Of a stretch of 64,000 nt of DNA, positions 1-9,880 are shown piece by piece. The notes below the pieces were generated by a model that worked only from the letters and a program-made list of their open reading frames with translations, had not been told where the DNA came from and ran no database searches. The first letter of the stretch is position 1, and every line of letters starts with the position of its first letter. The DNA comes from Atherinomorus stipes (taxonomy: Eukaryota; Chordata; Actinopteri; Atheriniformes; Atherinidae): positions 696,001-760,000 of the forward strand of contig JALJCO010013448.1 in NCBI GenBank assembly GCA_023101725.1, in the 5' to 3' direction. The position numbers and the translations under genes were made by a program.

Positions 1-215
1 GCCCTTCACTCTGGAGAATCGCTTTGATCCACTTCTTCCTTAGTATCACTTCAGTCTGGAATCAGTGAAAATTTCAGTAGGGTTGGCGTTTATTCACGTT
101 ATCTACGAAGTAAAGCAGGGACATTGAACTGGACCGGAAGTGGGCCGTATAAGTGTTTCAAACCGGAAGTTCGGAACACGGAATCGTGATAATCCCCTAT
201 AAATGCAGAAACGAC
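1..215 (-). mobile_element. Partial copy of the fold-back element family seen at 39.7-40.4 kb
   Basis: The first 215 bases align by eye with the reverse complement of about 39660-39870 and directly with 40215-40310. Shared blocks include TGATCCACTTCTTCCTTAG, CACTTCAGTCTGGAAT and a GTGATAATCCCCTAT block near 188-202. The copy is cut by the window start, so its outer end on that side is unknown. There is no open reading frame. It is non-autonomous; the superfamily is not recognised. Confidence 0.7.
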
Positions 216-984
216 AATGTTCACAGGTAATGGGACATTTATCTGTGTTCACTCAAAGTGTCATGTTTTAGTTGTTGGTGCCAGTTTTATCAGCTAATTT
301 TTTGTTCCTGGCATGTTGGGGGTGATGCAACGGATCAATGAACTCACAGTTTAGATCAGTTTATGGTTTGAGTCACAGATCGGATCGGCAAAAGAGACAA
401 ATGACAAATTTACCTCTCTAATTACTTATTTAGTCATGTAATTAAGTATTTTTCCTGTGAAAATCATTCAATTCAAGACTCATTCCACTCAACTGTAAGA
501 AAAAAAATAGTGTTAAGTAATTGATGATAATGGGATTAGGAACAGATGACAAAATTACAAGTCACTCAACAACAATGATGGTCCATGATGAAAAACACTG
601 ACTGAGACGTGATGTTTACTGTACAAAGTTCAGGATTGCAAATCTGCATCTTTTATTTTGAAATTTACATGCTTCTGTGTCTGATTTTCTATCTTTTTGC
701 TGAGAGCTTGATGCTCTCTGGAAGCGTGCTCTGTCAAAAATGGAGATGCTGCGACGACACGCCTCTGTGAAGTAAACTGTTTACTTAAAAATGGCCATGT
801 TTTGCTTTCTAGTGTCGCCTTTACTGACCGTTAATTCTGTTAGCAACTAAATGTGTTAAATAGACTAAAAATATAAAAACAAAAAATGGCAAATTTATTG
901 GTTGCACATGCGCGCATAGATGAAAAATTTACTCACAGTCTCACATTTTAGTTGCAAAATGCGACCAGTCGCAGTTCCACATCT
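216..984. other. Unassigned AT-rich sequence
   Basis: I see no reading frame, tandem array or recognisable transposon motif here. The sequence is moderately AT-rich with short A and T runs. It may be older transposon remains between the two elements on either side, but nothing in it supports a specific call. Confidence 0.5.
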
Positions 985-1506
985 AGCTGCCGCGACAGAC
1001 GAGATCACGCGTTCTCTTTTTCTTTCTTTCTTTGTTTTAAATCAATAGCCACCCCCTCTTGTGTTTGTCCACAACTCGGTCGCACTTAGCACAATGTAGA
1101 CGGTGAATTTCTTCTTCTACACTTGCATTATCGTCAGAGTAGGCGCTGAACGCCTCATCTTCTGTAGTGTCGTGAACTCGCACAAACGCACAAATAGAAA
1201 GTGCAATGTTCTACTGTTTAAGTTTTAAAAATGTACTAAATGATGTGGTTTCCAGTAAATTCTGGACGCTACCCACTCAGGACACTTGGATTACATTGGA
1301 CGAGCAGTATGGAGGAATATTGACAAGTTTTTGAATATTGACTGTTAGGGACCTTTTTGGTTCTGTCGCCGGTCACCTCCATTATATGAAAGTCAGTCGA
1401 TAACAACCCCCCCCCCCCCCCAAACCTGAAATGCTCCAGAGTCTTGCTCAGCATGAGGGTGAGCAGAAGATGAAGGACCATCGTTCTGTGGGTGTACTAT
1501 CCCTTT
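985..1506 (+). mobile_element. Truncated copy of the inverted-repeat element found complete at 35.6-36.5 kb
   Basis: This stretch matches the loop and right arm of the 35639-36518 element: the AGACGAGATC..CGCGTTCTC block, the CTTCTTCTAC..CTTGCATTATC block, CCAGTAAATTCTGGACGCTA and GACGAGCAGTATGGAGGAAT appear in the same order. The matching left arm is missing, so this copy is truncated on the 5' side. It ends in CTATCCCTTT, which abuts the next element directly. A 14-C run lies near 1409. No coding capacity. Confidence 0.75.
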
Positions 1507-2030
1507 AAAGGTACAGTATGTGAGAATTGCTGACATCTACTGGTAAAAATGGGTATTTGAAAGAAAAGATATTTTCTTTCAAATAACTTCAATATTCCAA
1601 GCACTGTTGTGAATGTACGGTGGCCGTTAGTGGCCAAAATTCTTCTAGACTTAAAGATGTTTTCATGTGTGAGAGGTTCCAGTGGTCTCAGGTGGAGCTA
1701 TGACTGGACTGGACGTTTAAGGCATTACTGATCCCAAACAGTGCTTTAACTCCCATTAAAAAAAAAAAGCTTGTACGGCACCTTGGGTTCTTCATACACA
1801 TTGTTTTTTTTTTTCATTCAGGGACACCGTAGTAAAAATAGTGGCACAAATATGGCAGCCTCCATATGTGCACCACCCAGCAAGTAGATATAAATGAGTC
1901 ATTCTAAGAAAATAAACATGTAACAGCTGTTCTAGTGCAGCGATAACACATCAATAGAAACACAGTTTTTAATTTGTATCACATTTTTATGACACTGAGC
2001 TTTGATTTTTTCACATACTGTACCTTTAAA
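1504..2030. mobile_element. Short non-autonomous DNA transposon with 20-bp perfect terminal inverted repeats
   Basis: The left end (1504-1523) reads TTTAAAGGTACAGTATGTGA and the right end (2011-2030) is its exact reverse complement. The 527-bp body has no transposase frame, so this is a MITE-like element. Part of the TTTAAA may be a target-site duplication rather than the repeat itself, because it is self-complementary. The left end coincides with the terminal CCTTT of the neighbouring element, which suggests insertion into or beside that end. Confidence 0.8.
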
Positions 2031-2044
2031 AGAGCCTGCATATA

Positions 2045-2245
2045 CTGTATTTTTTAAAATTATCCATATTTATCGACTCGGCCATCGGCTCGTTCTTTAC
2101 AGACTGTTAATGAATATCCTGTTTATTTTTGTTTGTTTCATTTTATTCTTATCCCCTTTCCTTTATACTGTTAATGGTTTTGCACTATTAGGAGATGCTT
2201 TAAATCTCATTATGTAATGACAATAAATGGTATTCTGATTCTGAT
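2045..2245 (+). mobile_element. 3' tail of a truncated LINE, plus strand
   Basis: The block ends in a polyadenylation-like AATAAA within GACAATAAATGG, followed by a short hexamer tail (ATTCTG repeated) near 2231-2248. Many fish LINEs of the L2/CR1 group end in such short tandem tails. Only 3' UTR-like sequence is present and no reverse transcriptase motif is left. The clade is inferred from the tail style only. Confidence 0.5.
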
Positions 2246-3194
2246 TCTGACTGCTGGTGATTAAAAGCAGATGTGAAATAGAGCCGTATTAGCTGAAAAC
2301 TGAAACATTTAAACACATCATCGCTGCTGCAGCAGCACCTGGTTGGACCCAAATATGTCGAAAGTCCCGCCTCCCGTGCTGTGATTGGCCCGGTCAATTA
2401 TTTACCGGAGTGGAAATCCCTGTCTAATGGAGCGAACCCAGACTGACTTGCCGTGTATCTCATACATCTGGTGGTCAGGCTGCTGGACTACAGAAAGCTT
2501 GTCGTGCGACTGGAAATCGTCTCCAATTAAGTAAAAAATGGCAGTTAATCGCTGCCCGAACAGGACCGGTGAAGAACTCGCCGCTGTTGTCTCAGATGTT
2601 CCAGGGTTCTTCATGAAGACAGTCCAGCGGGATCAAATCCAGAGTATCACGTCCACATCGTCCCCACTCTCTGAACACCTGGCGCCTGCTTTCCAAGCAG
2701 AGGACGGGTCTAAAACGGAGGTAGAGGCAGATTGTTGCTTTCTTGTTTTCTTCTTAGACGTTTGGGACATTGAAGTGGAACCACTTCCTGAGTCCCCCCC
2801 CCCCCTACCAGCCTCTGCCGATTAATCAAAGAGCTCCATCATCAAACACCGGGGCTCACCCGACGGCCGGTGCCTCCGCCGAGCATGTCATGTCTGGATA
2901 TCTCCATGCCCTCAGATCAGTAATTGAAGGGCAATTGTGCGTGTCATGTAAAGATACGGGACGTACCGCCACCAACATGCAAGCCGGAGAGAAGCAGTCG
3001 GAGTTTCAGATTTCAGTGCAGCCACACATCCAGACAAGAAGACGAGGAAGATGAAAACAGAACGAGTTCAAAGTCGCTCAGACCCACATCTGACAAAGCT
3101 GCTCTGACACGCGATGAAATGCATGAAGAATGAACATGTATGAACCTGCACGGGACCCTCCCGCCGGTTCAGGACAAGAATCACTGGGAAGTTT
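2246..3194. other. Unassigned sequence, no supported gene
   Basis: Several short overlapping plus-strand frames of 70-95 codons exist (from 2538, 2770, 2924 and 3130), but none shows a domain, a splice context or a composition that argues for coding. A C-rich stretch lies near 2795-2810. I see no repeat unit. Confidence 0.5.
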
Positions 3195-3525
3195 AGAACA
3201 TGAGAAATACACCCAACATGGAGCATCATCCTGCTGGAAGCAGCATCAGAAGATGCTCCACCGTGGTCATAAAGGGATGGACATGGTCAGCAACGATAGC
3301 TCAGGTGGGCTGTGGTGGTTAAACCGCCATGTTGGTACTCAGAAATCCCCGCCCACACCATTCCACCAGCAGCAGCCTGAAGCCTCGATCCAAGGCAGGA
3401 TGGATCCATGTTCATGATGATTCAGCAGATTCTGAGCCGAGCATCTGAATGTGGAGCTGAAATGGAGACTCATCAGACCAGCAACGTTTCTCCAGCTTCT
3501 ATTGTCCAGTTCTGGTGAGTCTGTG
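3195..3525 (-). pseudogene. Relic of a Tc1/mariner-type transposase gene, minus strand
   Basis: Reverse-strand translation gives, in shifting frames, NWTIE, then WSDESPFQLH with the first catalytic Asp region of the Tc1 DDE domain, then MDPSCL and AGGMVWAGIS. These motifs occur in this order in fish Tc1-like transposases. The frames are broken by several indels and stops, so the gene is dead. It aligns with the second relic at 28.66-29.05 kb, including the shared plus-strand block GGGATGGACATGGTCAGCAA. Only the central part of the catalytic domain remains. Confidence 0.75.
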
Positions 3526-3868
3526 TGAATTCAGGTTTCAGGTTTATTCACACACAACATATAAAAATACAAACATACAATTCTTTTTCCGAGAATGAGG
3601 TGTGAAAAAGGTCTCCCCAGAGAAGGGGAAGTTGCTTTTTCCCAACCTGGAGCTATTTTCTAGCATGAATACATTTATTTCCTCACCCAGACAGTTTTGG
3701 TGTAACTTAAATTCCTTCAGGAGATTTTTAGATCCACTCCAGATCAGCTTATGTCCAATATAATGTAAGTGATGTGGGCAACCTCATGCAGCCTCTAAAT
3801 AAGGCATTATCTGCCACAAACTCCTTCATTTCACCAATGTTTTGTTACCGAACATTAGTCAGACCCTC
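3526..3868 (-). mobile_element. 3' end of a LINE-like element, minus strand
   Basis: Read on the minus strand, the sequence finishes with AATAAACC followed by an imperfect CTGAAAC tail (plus-strand TTCAGGTTTCAGG at 3532-3544). This is the usual look of a LINE 3' terminus. The body has no intact reading frame. The palindromic element at 3869 follows immediately. Confidence 0.45.
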
Positions 3869-4046
3869 TGTGAGCTGGAAGCGGCTTGAAGTGGCTTTTT
3901 TTTGCGGTGATCCATCCTTATTTACAGACATTTTTACTGCAGCGGCTTTGATGACGTCACTGTTATGCAACACCATAGCAAGTAAATGTCTGTAAATAAG
4001 AACAAATAACCACAAATAAGCAACTCAAAGCCGCCTCCAGCTCACA
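3869..4046. mobile_element. 178-bp palindromic MITE-like element
   Basis: The ends are 19-bp near-perfect inverted repeats (TGTGAGCTGGAAGCGGCTT at 3869-3887; its reverse complement with one mismatch at 4028-4046). A second internal stem pairs CTTATTTACAGACATTT with AAATGTCTGTAAATAAG. The element could fold into a long hairpin. No coding capacity and no clear target-site duplication. Confidence 0.7.
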
Positions 4047-4074
4047 CGGTGATGCACAAATCCAGGCTGATTGC

Positions 4075-4450
4075 TGTTGTTTCAGTTCAGTTTTATTTTA
4101 CAAATCAGTTTGAAATACTAATACAGAAACATACAATCAGGTGCATTTGTAAAAATGGGACTCCCCAGAAGCTATCTATAACTTATGAACAGGGGCCCAG
4201 TTGCTGCCATGAGTTACAAGACAGTTCCTAGTTTACTCCCATCCCCATCCCCCCAACTTAGATCCCACCACTTCTTCAGACTCCCCAGATAGAAAGATAC
4301 TCATGCAGACAGACACATTGGACACAGTCATTTATATATAGAATGAAAAGAAGCGGTCCTAATATAGAACCTTGTGGAACTCCATGATTAATGATTTTAT
4401 ATTGAGATTTGGATTCTTAACCACTAAAAACATATTCTGCATTTAGGAGA
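4075..4450 (-). pseudogene. LINE reverse transcriptase fragment and 3' tail, minus strand
   Basis: Reverse translation around 4325-4390 gives [20 protein letters not shown], the conserved reverse-transcriptase block of non-LTR elements. The sequence then runs with lost internal parts into a tail (plus-strand TTTCAGTTCAGTTTTATTTTAC near 4080) that looks like a LINE 3' end. The YADD catalytic block and the C-terminal region are missing, so this is an internally deleted relic. It is distinct from the plus-strand LINE that starts about 200 bases later. Confidence 0.7.
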
Positions 4451-4659
4451 GTTCTCCCCTCATCGATTGGAACAGTCAAACTCAGCAACTGTCCAGCATT
4501 GCTGTAATTAACCCCGTAAAGACCAGTCTCTGTTCTATTTCTATGGACTTCCAAACTTTCTGACTGTCGAGGCTAGCTGGACGATGGACGAGTAATGCAT
4601 GCTTAAACTATGAATATTGTCCATCTCTGACTGTACAAACATTTGTTCACTTTCATTCA
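4451..4659. other. Short spacer between two opposed LINE relics
   Basis: No motif seen. The plus-strand frame of the next LINE is open from 4643, but recognisable reverse-transcriptase similarity begins only around 4690. Confidence 0.4.
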
Positions 4660-6317
4660 TTTTTACAGACTAAAGTCAAAGATTTCCAGTTCGTTAATCG
4701 TTGACTACAGGCCGATCTCCAATCTTCCATTTTTAAGCAAGATCATCGAAAAAGCAGTTTTTCATCAGCTAAACGACTTTTTAAGAGAAAACAACTGCTA
4801 TGATGTCTTCCAGTCAGGTTTTAGAGAGCACCACAGCAGTGAGACTGCTCTGACCAAAGTCATGAATGACATATGTCTGAATACTGAGGCTGGAAAAATG
4901 TCAGTATTGGTTTTACTGGATCTCAGTGCTGCATTTAATACAGTTGACCACATTATATTACTCCAACGACTGGAGAAGTGGGTGGGTCTCTCTGGTTCTG
5001 TACTAAACTGGTTCAAAACGTATTTGGAGAACAGGAAGTACTTTGTGTCAGTAGGTAACTTTACATCTGAGCAGACAAAGATTACTTGTGGAGTTCCCCA
5101 GGGCTCCATCCTGGGGCCTCTTCTGTTCAACATCTACATGCTCCCACTGGCCCAGGTTATAAAGAACAACAATATTAGTTGCCATAGCTACGCAGATGAC
5201 ACAAAGATATATTGTACAGTGTCACAAGGAGACCGAGGCCCAGGACTCAGACTTAAAAACCACCAACCAGGCCAGAAATCTGGCTGTAGCGATGGAATCA
5301 GACTTAAAAACCACCAACCAGGCCAGAAATCTGGCTGTAGTGATGGAATCAGACCTAAAAACCACCAACCAGGCCAGAAATCTGGATGCAGCGATGGACT
5401 CGGACCTAAAAACCACCAGCCAGGTCAGAAGTCTGGGTGTACCAATGGAATCAGACCTAAAAACCACCAACCAGGCCAGAAATCTGGATGCAGCGATGGA
5501 CTCGGACCTAAAAACCACCAGCCAGGTCAGAAGTCTGGATGTACCAATGGAATCAGACCTAAACCTTGAAAAGCACATCAAGGCGATCACTAAATCAGCC
5601 GACTATCACCTGAAGAACATCTCAAGGATAAAAGATCTGATGTCTCAGGAACATCTGGAAAAACTAGTCCATGCATCATCATCTTCAGTCGACTTGATTA
5701 CTTTAACAGCGTCTTTACTGGTCTACCTAAAAAACAGTTAAATGGCTGCAGCTCATTCAGAACTCTGCTGCCCGAGTTCTCACAAAGACCAGAAACCTGG
5801 ACCACATCAGTCCAGTTCTGAGGTCTTTACACTGGCTGCCGGTCCATCAGAGAATAGACTTTAAAGTTCTGCTGCTGGTCTATAAAGCTCTGAATGGTTT
5901 AGGCTCAAAATACATCAGTGACCTCTTGACCCAGTATGAACCTACTAGACCCCCAGGTCATCTGGATCCGGCCTTTTATCAGTTCTAGAGTCAGAACCAG
6001 ACCTGGAGAAGCTGTGATCAGCTTCTATGCTCCACATGTCTGGAACAAACTCCCAGAACGTCTCAGATCAGGTGGAACAGTTTATTTAAATCCAGGTTAA
6101 AGACCCACCTGTTCTCAGCTGCATTTATGTAGATTTTACTCAAAAGTTTAAATCCACACGGCTCTATGTTCTCTCTTTTTAATCTTAGATGTCTTTAATG
6201 TTTTTAATTTTAAATCATGCTTCTACTTCCTTGTTTTTTTTTCCTTTTGCACCCCCTGCTGTAATGCTTGAAATGTTTTATGTAAAACACTTTGAATAAA
6301 CTCGCCTTGCCTTCGTT
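4660..6317 (+). pseudogene. Broken L2-like LINE: ORF2 reverse transcriptase, C-terminal region and 3' UTR
   Basis: The frame from 4643 encodes DYRPISNLPFLSKIIEK (about residues 21-37), a motif-A block LLDLSAAFNTVDH (91-103; the second Asp of the usual AFD is Asn), [10 protein letters not shown] (150-159) and the catalytic YADDT (183-187). This layout is typical of L2/CR1-group LINEs in fish. Soon after YADDT the similarity shifts to another frame, where a 51-bp tandem repeat leads into SDLNLEKHIKAITKSADYHL, part of the LINE C-terminal region. Downstream NSAARVLTK-like and SLHWLPV-like segments appear with further frame breaks. The 3' UTR ends with AATAAACTCGCCTTGCCTT. The 5' end, including any endonuclease, is absent. 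Sixty or more residues usually found between YADDT and the C-terminal block seem to be lost. The element is dead. Confidence 0.9.
5247..5552 (+). repeat. 51-bp minisatellite inside the LINE reading frame (6 units)
   Basis: Six units of 51 bp encode 17-residue repeats of the form SDLKTTNQARNLAVAME. The last unit runs into SDLNLEKH, so the repeat unit ends with the LINE's own sequence at this place (consensus-like VRNLGV..DSDL). Two unit types alternate at the 3' end (DAAMD and V.PME versions), which suggests duplication of a two-unit block. All six units keep one open frame. Confidence 0.9.
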
Positions 6318-7352
6318 CCATATCTCTCGCTGGTGGCTGTTCGGCTACGATGACATGAGAACATCGGCTCGTCTGCGGTAGGTCGTCGTCGGAGAGTCAG
6401 CTGGGAGGCCTCCATGTTTCAGGCTCTGCAGAGGGAAGAAGAGAAGTACCCGGTGTTTAGAAGGCTAAGTGTGTGGCCGCGGTGTTGTGTCTCAGCTAAC
6501 CAGCATCACCCCCATGAAAGCCAAACGGTGAAACCAGCAGGGGAAAACCCAACAGGGCAAAGCTGGCCTCCAGTTAATAATCCCACCACTGACATGATTT
6601 CACATTTTAAAGCTGATTTAATAAAATCCTGATGCTGAAGAAAGCGTCACATCCACCACTGGACTTTTACCGCTTCTGAGGCGTTAACCACCATCTTTGT
6701 TGAACATCCTCTCATCTTTCACTGTTTGTGAAAACAGGAGCAAACGGAGGAGAGTGAACGTAACCTTCCATCTGACGTTTATTTTCCCACCTGTCAGGAA
6801 ATCACAGATAATTGGATTGTGGTCGGGAGGCGCGCTCACCGCTTTCTAAAACAGGCTGAGTCGGGTGGTCAAGATGTCAGGAGCAAAGAGTAAATACAGC
6901 AGGGTTCAGGTCTGAGGGGGAGAGCAGAAAACAGCAGCCTCTATGAATTGTATGAGCTCCCGTGTAGTTGAATTATAGATCCGCTCTGCTGTTTTTTGCC
7001 GGGATGATTGACAGAAGGGGTAGGCACATTTTCAGACCTCATGGCCCTGCCATGAAAGCCAAATGAAATCTCAAAATGTACCGCAAGAGCTCAGCAATCC
7101 TCAGCATCTCCATTTCTGACTCAATGCCTGCAAGAGGCAATGAAATCTCCCTATTTGACCACAGTCTTCATGCAGTAATCATCTTCTTTCAGAAACTTTA
7201 GCATTCATGGGAAAAGCTACTGCTGTCTGTATGCAGAAATACTCTCCTGCATGCTTTGGCTTTTATGCATTTAATATTTTCGTGTGCTCCTAATTCTTTC
7301 TGCAAAAACACGCCTGATGACTCTGTATTTTCTCTTCTACAACAGAGTTTTA
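6318..7352. other. Single-copy-looking sequence without a recognised gene
   Basis: No tandem array or transposon motif is visible. Composition is balanced and of high complexity, particularly around 6990-7200, which could be conserved non-coding DNA. No frame is convincing; the 118-codon minus-strand frame at 7198-7554 runs into the minisatellite unit and has no domain. Confidence 0.45.
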
Positions 7353-8265
7353 CTGGGGTTCCCATGCATCCTGGAAAACCTGGAAAATGATTGAACATTT
7401 TTGCACTCATGGAAAACACCTGGAAAATGAAAAAAAGAGTAAAATGTTCTAGAAAAGCTTGAGTTGTCCTGGGAAATGATTTTTCCTCCTGCTTCTCTCT
7501 ACTTTGTGGCTGAACGCAAACTTCGTTGCCGCCTCGTAGCCGCCTTATAGCCACCTCAAAGCCACCTCGTAGTCACCTTGTAGCTGCTTCTTCGCTGCCT
7601 TGTAGCCATCTTGTAGCCACCTCGAAGCCACTCTATAGCCGCCTTGTAGCTACATCATAACCACCTCGTAGCCACCATGTAGCCGCCTTGTAGCTTCTTC
7701 TTTGTTGCCTTGTAGCCACCTTGTAGCCACCTCGTAGCTGCCTTGTAGCCATCTTGTAGCCGCCTTGTAGCCTCTTCTTAACCCTTCGTAGCCACCATGT
7801 AGCCACCTTGTAGCTGCTTCGTTGCTGCCTTGTAGAAGCCTTGCAGCCACCTCCTAGCCACCTTGTAGCTGCCTTGTAGCCATCTTGTAGCCGCCTTGTA
7901 GCCTCTTCTTCGTTGCCTTGTAGCCGCCGTGTAGCCACCTTGTAGCTGCTTCGTTGCTGCCTTGTAGAAGCCTTGCAGCCACCTCCTAGCCACCTCGTAG
8001 CCACCATGTAGCTGACTTGTAGCCACCTCGTAGTCACCTTGTAGACACTTTGTCGCTGCCTTGTAGCTCCTTGGTCGCTGTTTTGTAGCCACCTAGTAAC
8101 CACCTCATAGCCACCTCGTGGCCGCTTCTTCGCTGCCTTGTAGCCACATTGTAGCCACCACGTAGCTGCCTTGTAGCTGCTTCGTCGCTGACTTGTAGCC
8201 GCATTGTAGCCACCATGTAGCTGCCTCGTAGCCCCCTCGTAGCCACTTCCCCCTCCACAGCATTT
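7353..8265 (+). mobile_element. Minisatellite-carrying element, copy A (3' end missing)
   Basis: Copy A begins near the TIR-like GGGGTTCCC and is followed by repeated CCTGGAAAA motifs: CCTGGAAAACCTGGAAAATG, then GAGTAAAATGTTCTAGAAAA, then the transition TGGCTGAACGCAAAC. The same left flank occurs in copy B (14320) and, inverted, in copy C (56871 downward). The 11-bp array follows. The conserved right flank of copies B and C is absent here, so the copy is 3'-truncated or rearranged at the junction with the AT-rich array. Confidence 0.75.
7521..8262 (+). repeat. 11-bp minisatellite, consensus GCCRCCTTGTA, about 67 units
   Basis: The array reads as consecutive 11-mers such as GCCGCCTTGTA, GCCACCTCGTA, GCTGCTTCGTC and GCCATCTTGTA. 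Because 11 is not a multiple of three, each strand cycles through all frames, giving spurious repetitive frames rich in ATRWLQGSY-like blocks. Units vary mostly at positions 2-4 and 7-9. Confidence 0.95.
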
Positions 8266-8384
8266 GTAGAGGGGGAACTGGCTGGAACCGGTCGACTACT
8301 GGGATTTTCGAAAACTGGTTAATGACTCGAGAAGTTTAAACGTGCATGACATCGACTTACCTGTGTTGTGCTCTCTCTCCATTG
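8266..8384. other. Junction between the 11-bp array and the AT-rich array
   Basis: About 120 bases with no repeat, including GGGGGAACTGGCTGGAACC, which faintly resembles the element terminus GGGAACCCTG but cannot be aligned safely. Confidence 0.35.
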
Positions 8385-9530
8385 TCCACTTACTTGTTCA
8401 ATTACCACTTTATTCTCATAAATTTATTACTTTATTCTCGAAAAATTACATTTTTTCCTTAAATTTACAACATTGTTCTTAAAAAAAACTTTTTTCTCAA
8501 AATATTATGACTTTATTCTCGTAAAATAACTTTTTTCTCATAAATAATGATTTTAGTTTAGAAAAATTACTCTTTTCTTGTAAATTTACAACTTTATTCT
8601 TGACAAAAACAAATTTTTCTAAATATTGACTTCATTCTCATACAACATTTTTCCTTTTAATATTATGACTATTCTCACAATATTTCAACTTTGTTATCAT
8701 AGATATTATCTAAAAAAAATCAATTTCTGTTTTCCTCTTAATATTACAATTTTATTTTCATAAACTTATTACTTTCTTCACAAAAGAATTCTCCACTTAC
8801 TAGTACAACCATCACTTTATTCTCATAAAATTATCTCTATTCTTGAAAAATGAAATTTTTTTCTCATAAATTTATGTTTGTTCTTGAAAAAACAACTTTT
8901 TTCTCATAACATGATGACTTTGTTCTCTTAGAATAACTATTCTCATAACTAACGACTTTAGTCTCGAAAAATGACTTTTTTCTTGAAAATTCTTGACAAA
9001 AACAATATGTTCCTAATATTATGACTTTTTTTTCTTAAAATAACTTTATTTTCAGAAATAATATTTTTTAAAAAACACTGTCTGTTTTCATCTTAATAAT
9101 ACAACTTTATTCTCACAAATTTATGACTTTATTCTCAAAAAATATATTTTTTTTCTCTTAATATTATGACTATTCTTATAAAATAACGACTGTATCTTTG
9201 AAAAATAATTAGTATTTTTACCTCTTTATATTACAACTTTATTCTCATGAATTAACGACTTTAATCTTGAAAATTTATTTTACTCTTAAATTTATGATTT
9301 AATTCTTGAAGACACTTTTTTCTGAATATTTGGACTTAATTGTCATAAAATAATGTCTATTTCTCATAAAATAATGACTTTATTCTCACAAAGTTACAAC
9401 TTTATTCTTTTAAAAGAAATTTATTTGAGAAAATAATGACTTTTTCTCCTCTTAATATTAAAACTTTATTTTCGTAAATTTACGACTTTATTCATGAAAA
9501 ACAACTTTTTATATGTTGTTTATGTTCTAC
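8385..9530. repeat. Degenerate AT-rich tandem repeat, about 17-22 bp period
   Basis: The block repeats a theme like TTTATTCTCRTAAATTTACGAC with strong drift: TTTATTCTCGAAAAATTAC, TTTTTTCTCATAAAT and similar blocks recur throughout. Unit length varies, so it is an old and eroded array. It contains no meaningful reading frame. Confidence 0.8.
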
Positions 9531-9534
9531 TGGA

Positions 9535-9880
9535 AATAAAATATATTTTTGTGTACCATTCGGAATAAAACATGTTCTGTACTTATGTACTAGATGGAGG
9601 ATCTTCAAAGTCTGAGGAACATTTTTCTGAACTTGTTCCACAACTTTTAGAACCAGTTTGTCTCAGATTGGAGAACCTCTGTCCATCGGTCCATCTGATA
9701 GACTCTGAAATGCTCTCCTCATGTTACTGGTCTGTTGCCAGTTAAACCAGTCATGTAACTGACCTATTCCCAGTTAACCTGATTAGATATTAAAGTCTCC
9801 TCCTATTATTATTTTCCAGCCTTTTGTTGCTCCTGTTCCAGCTTTGGTAGAATCGGGGTTGAATCCATCGTGCCCACCAT
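9535..9880 (+). mobile_element. Copy of dispersed repeat X (intact insertion site)
   Basis: This aligns with 60040-60227 joined to 61113-61200: GATGGAGGATCTTCAA, TGAGGAAC.TTTTTCTGAAC, TTGTTCCACAAC, CCAGTTTGTCTCAGATTG and AGATATTAAAGTC occur in the same order. The copy at 60 kb is interrupted by a SINE exactly after AGATATTAAAGTC; here (9785-9797) the site is empty. The terminal part, with ATGTTCTACTGG.AATAAAA, resembles sequence at 61240 and 34050. The class of repeat X is unknown. Confidence 0.75.

Noticed and set aside
2538..3417. Cluster of plus-strand frames of 69-95 codons
   Set aside because: They overlap in different frames, have no domains, and the last runs over the antisense Tc1 relic.
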